Position numbers and translations under genes: made by a program
The notes under the pieces: generated by a model
The model's input: the letters and a program-made list of their open reading frames with translations, nothing else
The model's database searches: none
Told to the model about the DNA's origin: nothing
Source: Candidatus Coprousia avicola
Lineage (GTDB): Bacteria > Actinomycetota > Coriobacteriia > Coriobacteriales > Coriobacteriaceae
Direction of reading: 5' to 3'
DNA: 38,451 nt
Assembly (NCBI GenBank): GCA_018715125.1
Contig: DVMF01000007.1
Location: 1-38,451, forward strand
Part shown: positions 30,771 to 38,451 of the stretch, piece by piece
Position numbering within the stretch: the first letter of the stretch is position 1
How the letters are laid out: the number at the start of each line of letters is the position of its first letter

Positions 30771-31415
30771 GTGGATCTTTATCCCAGTATGATGTGCGCC
30801 GATTACGGCAAGCTGGCGGATGAGGTGCGAGCGCTCGACGCGGCGGGCGCGGATTCGTTCCATTGCGACGTCATGGACGGCAGCTTCGTGCCCAACATGA
30901 CCATGGGTCTCATGGACATCAAGGCCGTGCGCGCGAGCACGAGCAAGCCGCTCGACGTGCATCTCATGATCGAGGACCCGCTCGGCAAGCTCGACCTCTT
31001 TGTCGAGGCGGGGGCGGACGTCATCTACATCCACCCCGAGTCCGAGCGCTTCGTGGCCAAGGCGCTCCTTGCGATCCGTGACGCGGGCTGCGCGCCCGGC
31101 CTCGCGATCGACCCGGACACGCCGGTCGCGGCCATTGAGGACATGCTGCCCATCGTCGACTACGTGATGGTCATGACGGTGAACCCCGGCTTTGCCGGCC
31201 AGAGCTTCCTCGAGTTCACGCTGCCCAAGATCGCGCAGCTCGCCGAGCTCAAGCGCGCGCACGACTTCACGCTCGTGATCGACGGTGCGTGCGCTCCCGA
31301 GCGGATCCGGCAGCTGAGCGGCATGGGCGCGGACGCTTTCGTGCTCGGCACGAGTGCACTATTTGGCCACGGCGACTACGCGCAGAGCATGAGTCGGCTG
31401 CGCGCGCAAGCATAA
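30771..31415 (+). CDS. alsE: D-allulose-6-phosphate 3-epimerase (AlsE-like)
   Basis: A 214-residue member of the ribulose-phosphate 3-epimerase family. The barrel motifs are HCDVMDGSFVPNMTMG, KPLDVHLMIEDP, IYIHPES, VMVMTVNPGFAGQSFL and LVIDGACAPERI. The details favour AlsE over Rpe: PSMMCAD in place of PSILSAD, IDGAC in place of VDGGV, and GTSALFGH at the end, like the AlsE GTSGLFNH. It would interconvert allulose 6-phosphate and fructose 6-phosphate. It starts with GTG at 30771, after AGGAAGGAG. The operon with rpiB and an AlsK-like kinase supports this reading; a true pentose-phosphate Rpe is the alternative. Confidence 0.75.
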   Translation: MDLYPSMMCADYGKLADEVRALDAAGADSFHCDVMDGSFVPNMTMGLMDIKAVRASTSKPLDVHLMIEDPLGKLDLFVEAGADVIYIHPESERFVAKALLAIRDAGCAPGLAIDPDTPVAAIEDMLPIVDYVMVMTVNPGFAGQSFLEFTLPKIAQLAELKRAHDFTLVIDGACAPERIRQLSGMGADAFVLGTSALFGHGDYAQSMSRLRAQA

Positions 31416-31473
31416 CGGAGGGCGCGGGCCGATCTCGCGCCAGACACGCGATACCAGAAAGGAGGGATGCGTT

Positions 31474-31959
31474 ATGAGGATTGGAATCGGCAACGATCAC
31501 GTGGCGATCGAGCTCAAGAGCATCATCAAGGAGCATCTCGAGGCTCAGGGACATGAGGTCGTGGACTATGGCACCGACAGCGCGGAGCGCTTCGACTATC
31601 CTATCTCGGGCTATAAGGTGGCGCGCGCCGTCGCCGCCGGCGAGGTCGAGCGCGGCGTGCTCATCTGCGGCACGGGCGTGGGGATCAGCCTTGCGGCCAA
31701 CAAGGTCCACGGCATTCGCGCCTGCGTGTGCTCGGAGCCGTACTCGGCCAAGCTCAGCCGCGAGCACAACAACACGAACATCATCGCCTTCGGCGCGCGC
31801 GTGGTGGGCCAGGAGCTTGCCAAGATGATCGTCGATGCCTGGCTCGGCGCGGAGTTCGAGGGCGGCCGGCACCAGCGCCGCATCGACATGCTGGCCGAGA
31901 TCGAGACCACCCAGGCCCTCGCCGCGGCCGAATGGCAAGCGATGGACGCGACGGAGTAA
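31474..31959 (+). CDS. rpiB: RpiB/AlsI-type sugar phosphate isomerase
   Basis: A 161-residue RpiB/LacA/LacB-family isomerase. Visible: GIGNDHVAIELKSIIKEHLE, the catalytic LICGTGVGISLAANKVHGIR with the essential Cys, AKLSREHNNTNIIAFGARVV (phosphate-binding residues) and the C-terminal FEGGRHQRRIDML. RpiB acts on ribose/ribulose 5-phosphate and also on allose 6-phosphate, giving allulose 6-phosphate, which fits the AlsE-like gene upstream and the AlsK-like gene downstream. A strong AAAGGAGG lies before the ATG. 58 bp separate it from alsE. Confidence 0.92.
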   Translation: MRIGIGNDHVAIELKSIIKEHLEAQGHEVVDYGTDSAERFDYPISGYKVARAVAAGEVERGVLICGTGVGISLAANKVHGIRACVCSEPYSAKLSREHNNTNIIAFGARVVGQELAKMIVDAWLGAEFEGGRHQRRIDMLAEIETTQALAAAEWQAMDATE

Positions 31960-32020
31960 TCGGCATGGACGGGGCGTTGCGCGCAGGCGCGGCGCCCTTC
32001 TTATCGAGATGGGAGCAGGA

Positions 32021-32920
32021 ATGGCGAAGCGGTATGTGGGTATCGACATGGGGGGTACGCACACTCGCCTAGGTGTGGTGCGCGATGATTTGACGCTCGA
32101 GCGGAGTTTCATCGTTGATACGACATCGTATGCTTCCCCTACGATTGGCGAGGGGTTCGTTGAGCTCATCGCACGGTTTGTCCGTGAGGTCGCAGGTGAA
32201 ATCGATGGTATGGTCATCGGCGTGCCCGCAACAGTCGATCAGGCATGTCGCAGCGTTGTTCAAGCACCCAATGTCGAGGGGTTGTCGGGTTTTGCGCTTG
32301 CCGAGATGGTTGAGCAGGCAACGGGCATTCCCACCGTCGTAGAGAAAGACGTGAACCTCTTGCTGCTGCTCGACATGCACGATTTAGGCATCTCGTCCTC
32401 GGCATCGGTGGTTGGCGTGTATTTTGGCACCGGCATTGGCAACGCGCTCTACCTCAATGGAGATATCTGGCGCGGTCGTCATGGGGTGGCCGGCGAGCTC
32501 GGCCATATACCGCAACTGGGATACAAACGCGTATGCGGCTGTGGCAACGTGGGCTGCTTGGAGAGCGCGGGCGGCGGCCGGAGGCTCGCACGCATACATG
32601 ACGAGCGATTCCCCGCGACGCCCATGAGCAGCATGCTGCTCGACCATGCCGATGACCCCGAGGTGCGCGAGCTGCTCGATGCGATGGCGATCGCGGTTGC
32701 GAGTGAGGTGAACATCATCGATCCCGATGAGGTCGTCATCGGCGGTGGGCTTCCCGCTATGCCAGGGTTTGATCGTGCGGCGTTCGAAGGGCTCGTCCGT
32801 GCTCATGCGCGCAAACCTTTTCCAGCGGAAACGCTATCGCTCAGATATGCACGTCAGGGACAGCTTTCCGGTGTTTTGGGTGCCGCGCTCAGGGCGCAGC
32901 GCGCCTTTACGGGATGCTAA
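32021..32920 (+). CDS. alsK: ROK family sugar kinase, AlsK-like
   Basis: A 299-residue ROK-family kinase with the ATP-binding YVGIDMGGTHTRLGVV, the catalytic-region EKDVNLLLLLDM, GVYFGTGIGNALYLNG, and the ROK signature HGVAGELGHIP followed by the zinc-binding CGCGNVGCLE. The C-terminal nucleotide block is EVVIGGGLPAMPGF. The segment GRHGVAGELGHIP and the spacing match allose kinase better than glucokinase; it would phosphorylate D-allose for RpiB. GGGAGCAGGA precedes the ATG. Codon use is clearly more AT-tolerant than in rpiB next to it, suggesting that this gene joined the operon separately. There is no HTH domain, so it is a kinase and not a NagC-type repressor. Confidence 0.75.
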   Translation: MAKRYVGIDMGGTHTRLGVVRDDLTLERSFIVDTTSYASPTIGEGFVELIARFVREVAGEIDGMVIGVPATVDQACRSVVQAPNVEGLSGFALAEMVEQATGIPTVVEKDVNLLLLLDMHDLGISSSASVVGVYFGTGIGNALYLNGDIWRGRHGVAGELGHIPQLGYKRVCGCGNVGCLESAGGGRRLARIHDERFPATPMSSMLLDHADDPEVRELLDAMAIAVASEVNIIDPDEVVIGGGLPAMPGFDRAAFEGLVRAHARKPFPAETLSLRYARQGQLSGVLGAALRAQRAFTGC

Positions 32921-32980
32921 CGGATGATCAAGGCAACAGCGCTCATCCCGGCGCCCGTTGCCCACGCGCGCACTAAGTAA

Positions 32981-33014
32981 GCGGGCCCCGCACCCTGGTG
33001 CGAGGCCCGCTTGG
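32981..33014. terminator. Bidirectional terminator between alsK and the rhamnosidase
   Basis: 14 bases (GCGGGCCCCGCACC, 32981-32994) pair with 32997-33010, with one mismatch, then TT. It lies between the convergent alsK and GH78 genes. Confidence 0.75.
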
Positions 33015-33039
33015 CATACGAGGCAGCGCGTTGCTGTGG

Positions 33040-35829
33040 CTACCGTGTGCTGGATGGAACGGTGCGCACGGGGTCGGGCTCCGCAAGCGCGCGTAAACTG
33101 CGGTCGAGTGCCTCGAGCGCATCGTCGCGCAGCGCTGCGCCGTGCTTGCCCAGGCGTCCCGCGAGGTTCCGGATGCTCTGAAGTGCATCGGCGCCCTCGA
33201 TCCATTCGGGGTGATAGCAGCTGCGCTCAACGATTTCTTTGGTATCGGGGGCAGCCATGAGGTGAGCTAGCGGCCAATCGATGGAGGGCACACGACGAAG
33301 GGGAGCATTGGTGCGATAGGTTACCGTCCAGTTGCCTGTGCCAAGCTCGTGCCCACCGAGCGCCTCATACGCATCTTCGTTGGCGAGCGGTAGCCGAACC
33401 TCGGCTGTGCATCCAAAGGGCACCGAGATCTCGACAGTGAGATGCTCCTCATCAACACAGGTCCAGGCGACGCGCCAGGTTCCCGCGCTGCAGGCATGGG
33501 TGCACACCAGATGCCCCAGGCGCCAGCTGGGTCGGGGATCGACGATGGCGCGTCGAAAGCCCGGTTCCTTCTCGACGGGCCGAAGACCTGCTGCCCAGCC
33601 AAAAAGCCATGCCCCCACCGCGCCGTAGCTGTAGTGGTTCATCGAGTTCATGGTGTCCTCGGTGTTGATATGGCCCGTTTCGTCTAGCGAATTCCAGTGC
33701 TCCCAGATGGTGGTAGCTCCGAGCTTCACGCTGTAGAGCCATCCCGGGCAGCCCTCGTTGAGCAACAGATCATAGGCGGTTTGCGTCTGACCGGTTTCGC
33801 AGAGAGCGCGAAGCAGGAACTCCGTTCCAATGAAGCCGGTGGTGAGCTGGTTTCCCGCCAGCTCGATTTGGCGTGCGAGCGTATGGCCCGAGAAATCCTT
33901 CGATCCAAAGCCCGACACGATGGATAGCACATAGGCGGTCTGCGTGTTCACGCTGCAGCGTCCCGTGGCTGAGTAATAGTCCTCACGGATCCAGTCTGCG
34001 ATGGCATCGGCGCGCTTCCGGTACCGATCGGCAAGCTCCGTCTTCCCGAGCACGGCAGCAGCCTGCGCGACCAATATGGTCGACCGCCACCAATACAGAT
34101 AGGCAATGAAGCCTTCGTCGGTAGCTCCGATGCGGCTGCCCTTGGGCCCATCGAGCGCAAGCCAGTCCCCAAATTGAAACGATGTGCCCCAGCCATGGTG
34201 ATCCCCATCGATACGGGCGACATAGTCAACCCAAGCCATCATGGCATCGAGGTGCTCAGCCAAGATGCTTGCGTCGCCGGTGAACACGTAGGCGTTCCAC
34301 GGTATGGTGCAGGTTGCGTCACCCCAAATGGCTGGGCTGGTGCCCAGCATGAAGCATGGGGAGGCCATGGGCGTCGCTCCGTCGCGCACCGCCTGCTCGA
34401 GTGCCATGTCGTGCAGGTACTTTCGATAGAACGGCAACTGGTCTGCCAGGTAGAGCGCGGTGGGCGCGAAGACTTGCGCGTCGCCGGTCCAGCCCATGCG
34501 CTCATCGCGTTGCGGGCAGTCGGTCGAGGTATCGACAAAGTTTGACTTCATGCTCCAGGTGATATTGGAGATGAGTTGATTGACGAGTGCGTTCCCGGTT
34601 TCGAGGTGCCCGGCAGGTTCGATATCGGAGTACAACGCGATGCCGTGGCAGGCCTCGGGCGCGAGATCGCGCACGCCCTCGACTTTGAGGTAGCGGTAGC
34701 CAAAGTAGGTGAAGCGCGGTTCGAGCACATGCTCCTCGCCATCGCTGACGTATACGTATTCCGAGCGCGCGCTGCGTAGGTTATCACGATAGAAGTTGCC
34801 ATCTTGCAGCAGTTCGCCCGTTTGGATGCGGATGCGTGTCCCCGCAGGCTCATGAACCCGAAGCCGGAAGGTGCCGGCGAAGTTTTGGCCCATGTCGAGT
34901 ACGGTTTCCCCGGCGGGCGTGTGCAGCAAGACGGGCGCGAATATCTCATGCGCACGGATGGGGAGGGACAGGCGGTCGGAGAGCTTCGCAGTGGCGGCGG
35001 CAGCCTCTTGTTCGTCGAGCAGCGTTGCGGGAACGACGGGAAGATCGGGCAGCGTATCATCACGATGCTCGCCGTCGTAGATGCTCGATGCGGTGATGGT
35101 CGAGCGGAGGACCTGCCAGCGCTCGTCGCTTCCCACAACGTCCTCATGCCCATCGGTATAGGTTATGCGCAGCTCGGCAAGCAAGCGCCAATCATTGCCG
35201 TAGAATCCCTGGTCGACCGGGATGAAGCCAAAGCGTCCCTTCCACCAGCCATTGCCTATGTGGATCTCGATGCGAGTGCTCGCTGCGAGCTCGCGCGTCA
35301 CGTCGAGCGTGTGTACCTGGAGCCATTGATCGTAGGCGTGCGTGCCTGGTGCGAGATACTCGTTTCCCACATGCTGGCCACCGATGTATACATCGAAGAG
35401 GCCAAGCCCCATGAGGTAGAGACGGGCCGAGGCGATGGTGCCCGTAAGTGCGATGTCTCGCGTGAAGATGGGATGGCGCGGCTCCGACGCGTCGCAGGTA
35501 ATCCAGCGCGCCTGCCAGGCTTCGTCTCGCTTGCCTGTTTCGAACCATGCGGGATCACTCCAGACCTCGTTGCCGTCGGTGAGCCGGGCGCCAACCGCCC
35601 ATGAATAGCGTTGCCGAGGCACGAGCTCGAGCGCAAGCTCGGTCGCGAAGGGGTCGAGCGCTGTCCAGCCGGTATCGCAGACAATCTGTTCGCTGGCTCG
35701 GACGATGATGCGCCAATGCCTGATATCCGATGTGTGCGCATCATGGGCTCTCCACGAACATACGAGATGATCGAGGCGAAAACCAAGGGGGTTTTCAAGA
35801 TGGCACACGCGCAGATAATCGATTCTCAT
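33040..35829 (-). CDS. Alpha-L-rhamnosidase, glycoside hydrolase family 78
   Basis: A 929-residue GH78 inverting enzyme that releases terminal alpha-L-rhamnose. The order of domains is typical: N-terminal fibronectin-like beta domain (about 1-110), a carbohydrate-binding-like jelly roll (WITCDASEPRHPIFTRDI, GNEYLAPGTHAYDQ, IGNGWWKGRFGF), the conserved DMGQNFAGTFRLRV strand, then the alpha/alpha barrel with the general-acid region DCPQRDERMGWTGDAQ and the base Glu probably in TIWEHWNSLDETG. A C-terminal beta domain and a charged helical tail close it. There is no signal peptide, so it acts in the cytoplasm on imported substrate. GGAG precedes the ATG. It is the last gene of the PTS-esterase-rhamnosidase operon. 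Confidence 0.93.
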   Translation of the reverse strand: MRIDYLRVCHLENPLGFRLDHLVCSWRAHDAHTSDIRHWRIIVRASEQIVCDTGWTALDPFATELALELVPRQRYSWAVGARLTDGNEVWSDPAWFETGKRDEAWQARWITCDASEPRHPIFTRDIALTGTIASARLYLMGLGLFDVYIGGQHVGNEYLAPGTHAYDQWLQVHTLDVTRELAASTRIEIHIGNGWWKGRFGFIPVDQGFYGNDWRLLAELRITYTDGHEDVVGSDERWQVLRSTITASSIYDGEHRDDTLPDLPVVPATLLDEQEAAAATAKLSDRLSLPIRAHEIFAPVLLHTPAGETVLDMGQNFAGTFRLRVHEPAGTRIRIQTGELLQDGNFYRDNLRSARSEYVYVSDGEEHVLEPRFTYFGYRYLKVEGVRDLAPEACHGIALYSDIEPAGHLETGNALVNQLISNITWSMKSNFVDTSTDCPQRDERMGWTGDAQVFAPTALYLADQLPFYRKYLHDMALEQAVRDGATPMASPCFMLGTSPAIWGDATCTIPWNAYVFTGDASILAEHLDAMMAWVDYVARIDGDHHGWGTSFQFGDWLALDGPKGSRIGATDEGFIAYLYWWRSTILVAQAAAVLGKTELADRYRKRADAIADWIREDYYSATGRCSVNTQTAYVLSIVSGFGSKDFSGHTLARQIELAGNQLTTGFIGTEFLLRALCETGQTQTAYDLLLNEGCPGWLYSVKLGATTIWEHWNSLDETGHINTEDTMNSMNHYSYGAVGAWLFGWAAGLRPVEKEPGFRRAIVDPRPSWRLGHLVCTHACSAGTWRVAWTCVDEEHLTVEISVPFGCTAEVRLPLANEDAYEALGGHELGTGNWTVTYRTNAPLRRVPSIDWPLAHLMAAPDTKEIVERSCYHPEWIEGADALQSIRNLAGRLGKHGAALRDDALEALDRSLRALAEPDPVRTVPSSTR

Positions 35830-35856
35830 ACGTAGCTCCTATTCTGGCTCCGTGCC

Positions 35857-36681
35857 CTACAGGCCAACGTTGCCGCTGCTCACACTGGCGGATGCGTCCG
35901 CTAACGGGAGCCAAGCGAGCGCGTGGGCCAGGCTCTTGGTCCAAAACTCCCATTCATGCGACCCGGGCCCCTCTTCATAGGTTATGTCGAAGCCAAGATT
36001 GCGAAGGCTCTCTGCGTTGTTGCGATTGCTTAAGCATAGCGTGTCGCTTTCTCCGCAGCTCATAAACAGGCGGGGAAGGGGCTTGCCGGCCGCTTGCGCC
36101 TGCTGGGCGAGTGCGATGACGTCGCGATCGCTTCCCGGGATGGCGCTCAGGTCACCAAGCGCCGCGGTGAGGAAGGGCTTGGCCAAGAAGGGGAAGCGAG
36201 TGTTCTCGTCGGTTGCTGACTGTGCGCACTCAACGGCATCTACCGAGGAGAACGCGCAGATGGCACCGAACGTCTCAGGGTGGAGCAAGCCGTTTCTGAG
36301 CGCGCCGTAGCCGCCCATCGAAAGACCGCCGATGAAGGTGTCCTCGCGCTGCCTCGACAAGGGGAACATGGCGCGAGTGAGTTCGACGAGCTCCTCTCCA
36401 ATGAAAGTCCCGTATAGATCGTGCGGCGCGGCTTGATCGACATAGAACATGTTATCGCCCGAGGGCATCACGACGGCTAGGTCGCGCTCCTCCGCCCATC
36501 GCTGGACGGGCGTGTTCGCGGTCCAGTCGTGTCGGTCGCCATAAACGCCATGAAGGAGGTAGAGCGTTTGATACGCGGTTGGGTGGCTGCCCGGATCATG
36601 CTTGTCGGCAGGCAGGATGACGGTTAGGGGCACGGTGCGCATGAGCGCGTGCGAGAACAAGGTGATATCGAGCACAGCCAT
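35857..36681 (-). CDS. Esterase, alpha/beta hydrolase (esterase D/acetyl esterase type)
   Basis: A 274-residue cytoplasmic esterase of the esterase-D/tributyrin-esterase group. The oxyanion region is YLLHGVYGDRHDW, the nucleophile Ser is in GGLSMGGYGAL, the acid is probably the Asp in SCGESDTL, and the catalytic His is in GSHEWEFWT. No signal peptide. AGGAG is 6 bases before the ATG at 36681; the frame upstream is not used. It lies 27 bp upstream of the GH78 gene and would remove acyl groups (acetyl, feruloyl or similar) from the imported glycoside. The acyl group cannot be told from the sequence. Confidence 0.88.
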   Translation of the reverse strand: MAVLDITLFSHALMRTVPLTVILPADKHDPGSHPTAYQTLYLLHGVYGDRHDWTANTPVQRWAEERDLAVVMPSGDNMFYVDQAAPHDLYGTFIGEELVELTRAMFPLSRQREDTFIGGLSMGGYGALRNGLLHPETFGAICAFSSVDAVECAQSATDENTRFPFLAKPFLTAALGDLSAIPGSDRDVIALAQQAQAAGKPLPRLFMSCGESDTLCLSNRNNAESLRNLGFDITYEEGPGSHEWEFWTKSLAHALAWLPLADASASVSSGNVGL

Positions 36682-36718
36682 GGTTGCTCCTATCTGTGGG
36701 GCGTGGATATGGGGAGGA

Positions 36719-36763
36719 AGCGGGCGCCGCCGCGACCTGCGATGGGATGCGGCGACGCCCGCT
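36719..36763 (-). promoter_or_regulatory. Strong hairpin between the PTS and esterase genes
   Basis: A 15-bp stem with one G-U pair (36719-36733 with 36749-36763) in the 109-bp gap. No long U-tract follows on the minus strand. It may cut or stabilise the mRNA and so set different levels for permease and enzymes. Confidence 0.6.
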
Positions 36764-36790
36764 GCGGGGATGGCACTGAGGCAGGCTTCG

Positions 36791-38221
36791 TTAGGCGCGT
36801 TCGCTCTCGGGGCCATGCTCAAGCTCGTCCTCGGTAAACCCGAAGAAGAAGGTCAGGGCGAAACCAATGATGAAGCCGGCAACGGCGGTCACGATGGCGG
36901 CGATCATGTTGCTCGTGTCGCTGCCCACATAGGCAAGGATGTTGAGGGCGTTTGAACCGGCGAGCATGTAGGTGGTCAGGCCAAGCGCCGAGCCGATGGC
37001 GCCGGTGATGAAGCATCCTGCGATGGAGACGGGGAAGAGACGACGGTAGCGGAACATCATGCCGTAATAGAATGGCTCGCTCACGCCGCCGACGATATGT
37101 GAGATGAAGAAACCAAGAGCCTCGGACTTATCCTTGTGGTTGCGCAGCTTCATCCAGCAAGCGAGCTCCATGCCATACAGCGTCCAGATGATGATCGTAG
37201 TAATGGCGAGCACGTAGGTGTCCTGACCGGTCGCCATGAAGCTCGAGATGGCAAGCACGATGATCGTGACATGCATGCCGGTGATGATGAGCAGGTTCCA
37301 CACGGCCGAAAGCAACGCGGCGGCGAGGATGGAAACGAAGCCGCCCGAGCTACCCAGGATCGAGAAGATCGTGCTGATACCCGAGCCAAGCCAAGTGCCC
37401 AGGGGCGCGAGGAGGCAAAGGGAGAACGGCACCGTCAGAAGCATGGACAGGAAGGGTGTGAAGATAGTCGCGAGCGTATCGGGGAGCACACGCTTAAAGA
37501 GGCGCTCGAACAGGTAGAGCACGGGAACGGACAGCAGGATGGGCACGACGGTTTGGGAGTACGTTCCCGGCGTGCAGGGGATGCCGAAGACGGTGAACGA
37601 GGTGCCTTCGGTTGCCATCTGCATGAAGGACGGCTCGATGAGGATGCCGCCCATAAACGCGCCGAGCATGGGTGTCGCGCCGATTTGCTTCGCGGCGTTG
37701 TAGCCCAGGTAGATGGGCAGGAAGTAGAAGCCGGCGTTGTAGAGCATATTCATGAGGATGGCAAGGTCGCTCTCATCGGTGATGACGCCCAGCATGGTTG
37801 ATCCGAGCACAACCTGGACGGTTCGGAAGAGACCGGCGCACAGCAGCACGGGAATCATGGGGACCATTGAGCCCGACAGGTAGTTCAGGATGTTCTTTCC
37901 TGCGACCTTGGGCGTGAGCTTTTGCTTAGGCCGGTCGATATCGAGGTTCTCATCGATAGCGGCCTTGCGCGCGAAACCACCGAGCGCACACACTTCGTCA
38001 TACACCTTGCCCACGTTTTGGCCGATGATGATTTGGAACTGTCCACCAGATTCCTGGGCCCCCAAAACACCCTTGATCTTTTTTACCGTGTTGATGTTGG
38101 GGATGCCGTTGTCTTTCAGGGTGAAGCGCAGGCGGGTCATGCAGTGCACGACGCTGGTGACGTTTTCTTTTCCTCCTACGGCTTCTAGTACAGACGCGGC
38201 AATGGTTTTGTTGTCGGGCAT
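36791..38221 (-). CDS. PTS beta-glucoside-type transporter subunit IIBC
   Basis: A 476-residue phosphotransferase permease. The EIIB domain (about 1-85) has the phosphorylation Cys at about C27 in VVHCMTRLRFTLKD. EIIC (about 105-465) has about ten hydrophobic helices, including MVPMIPVLLCAGLFRTVQ and GGVSEPFYYGMMFRYRR with the substrate-binding Glu. EIIA is absent, so phosphate must come from a separate EIIA protein. I chose ATG 38221, because GGAGG lies just before it; the TTG 12 bases upstream has no such site. It is encoded directly after a BglG-type antiterminator, the normal layout for the aryl-beta-glucoside (Glc) subfamily. Together with a cytoplasmic rhamnosidase it probably imports a rhamnosyl-glucoside or similar. 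Confidence 0.93.
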   Translation of the reverse strand: MPDNKTIAASVLEAVGGKENVTSVVHCMTRLRFTLKDNGIPNINTVKKIKGVLGAQESGGQFQIIIGQNVGKVYDEVCALGGFARKAAIDENLDIDRPKQKLTPKVAGKNILNYLSGSMVPMIPVLLCAGLFRTVQVVLGSTMLGVITDESDLAILMNMLYNAGFYFLPIYLGYNAAKQIGATPMLGAFMGGILIEPSFMQMATEGTSFTVFGIPCTPGTYSQTVVPILLSVPVLYLFERLFKRVLPDTLATIFTPFLSMLLTVPFSLCLLAPLGTWLGSGISTIFSILGSSGGFVSILAAALLSAVWNLLIITGMHVTIIVLAISSFMATGQDTYVLAITTIIIWTLYGMELACWMKLRNHKDKSEALGFFISHIVGGVSEPFYYGMMFRYRRLFPVSIAGCFITGAIGSALGLTTYMLAGSNALNILAYVGSDTSNMIAAIVTAVAGFIIGFALTFFFGFTEDELEHGPESERA

Positions 38222-38288
38222 GTTGTCCTCCAAAGACTTGGGGTACTGGTCTGGCCAGTGTGGTAGATGCCCGTCGCCCGGTTGCTTG

Positions 38289-38374
38289 CACGGCGTTGCG
38301 CCGTGGCAGCCTCAGGCCGGAGATGTTGGGTAGCAACAGGGTCGCTACCAGGGAATAGGTCGGGTTGCCAACCT
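38289..38374 (-). promoter_or_regulatory. Structured leader, candidate BglG-type antiterminator target
   Basis: Between the antiterminator stop and the PTS start the minus-strand RNA can form AGGTTGG/CCGACCT (38357-38374, loop CAAC), GGTAGC/GCTACC (38329-38349) and CACGGCG/CGCCGTG (38289-38305). Such alternating hairpins fit a RAT/terminator switch, but the match to the known RAT consensus is weak. Confidence 0.4.
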
Positions 38375-38382
38375 GTGTGCCG

Positions 38383-38451
38383 TCACGATTCCCGTCTGCC
38401 GGCGATGCGGTTCACATGGAGCAGGATGTAGAGACGCTCCTCGTCCGAGAT
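38383..38451 (-). CDS. BglG/LicT family transcription antiterminator, C-terminal fragment
   Basis: Only the last 22 codons lie in the window (ISDEERLYILLHVNRIAGRRES then TGA). The pattern EERLYILLHVNRI is that of the end of the second PTS regulatory domain (PRD2) in BglG/LicT/SacY proteins. These bind nascent RNA and prevent termination when the sugar of their PTS is present. The position directly upstream of a PTS EIIBC gene on the same strand supports the call. The start and the RNA-binding domain are outside the window. Confidence 0.8.
   Translation of the reverse strand: MSDEERLYILLHVNRIAGRRES

Noticed and set aside
32021-32920. NagC/XylR-type ROK repressor
   Set aside because: No N-terminal helix-turn-helix; the protein starts directly with the ATP-binding motif, so it is a kinase.

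Overview
The window is about 38 kb of high-GC chromosomal DNA. Gene density, strongly GC-biased third codon positions, actinobacterial-type promoters (including one probable leaderless start) and the gene set fit the class Coriobacteriia, most likely Collinsella or a close relative. That placement is inferred from gene content and style; no rRNA gene is present to confirm it. Most of the window is chromosomal core. The right end (about 32,000 to the end) has more relaxed codon use and looks like a recently gained sugar-use island.

Layout from left to right: a truncated C69 dipeptidase; a phasin-like protein and an AarF/UbiB-type kinase; a GNAT acetyltransferase and a histidine phosphatase on the minus strand; a 0.5-kb gap holding a long inverted-repeat element; a methionyl-tRNA synthetase-like gene with an altered KMSKS loop; a membrane metallopeptidase-like DUF3267 gene; the queuosine genes queH and queA and, 5 kb further on, tgt. 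Between queA and tgt lie a gap with strong terminators and a candidate 20-residue peptide, a tail-anchored coiled-coil protein, a ferredoxin-type aldo/keto reductase, a LUD-domain protein and a decayed HicB-like antitoxin fragment. A DUF2252 protein follows, then a second copy of the inverted-repeat element, which supplies the stop codon of an HTH-membrane regulator.

Positions 18,523-22,272 (minus) form one operon: an RsgI-like secreted protein, a VTC-domain polyphosphate polymerase, a DUF4956 membrane protein and a CotH-type kinase. Its upstream region carries two pairs of 11-bp-spaced direct repeats that resemble a Pho box. Next come a LOG-family nucleosidase, a bacterial poly(ADP-ribose) glycohydrolase-like protein and a DUF308 membrane protein. 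A 620-bp gap follows with a precisely phased array of twelve GTATAC palindromes at alternating 23/19-bp spacing.

The thiamine operon thiC-thiM-thiE-thiD (minus) is headed by a clear TPP riboswitch. After a gap with a terminal-inverted-repeat element and a cluster of LacI-type operators comes a plus-strand alsE-rpiB-alsK operon, which fits D-allose/D-allulose 6-phosphate catabolism. The right end holds a minus-strand operon: the tail of a BglG-type antiterminator, a PTS EIIBC permease, an esterase and a cytoplasmic GH78 alpha-L-rhamnosidase. Together they suggest uptake and breakdown of a possibly acylated rhamnose-containing glycoside.

The observations most worth checking are the phased GTATAC array, the two-copy inverted-repeat family, and the link between Pho-box-like repeats and the VTC/DUF4956/CotH module.
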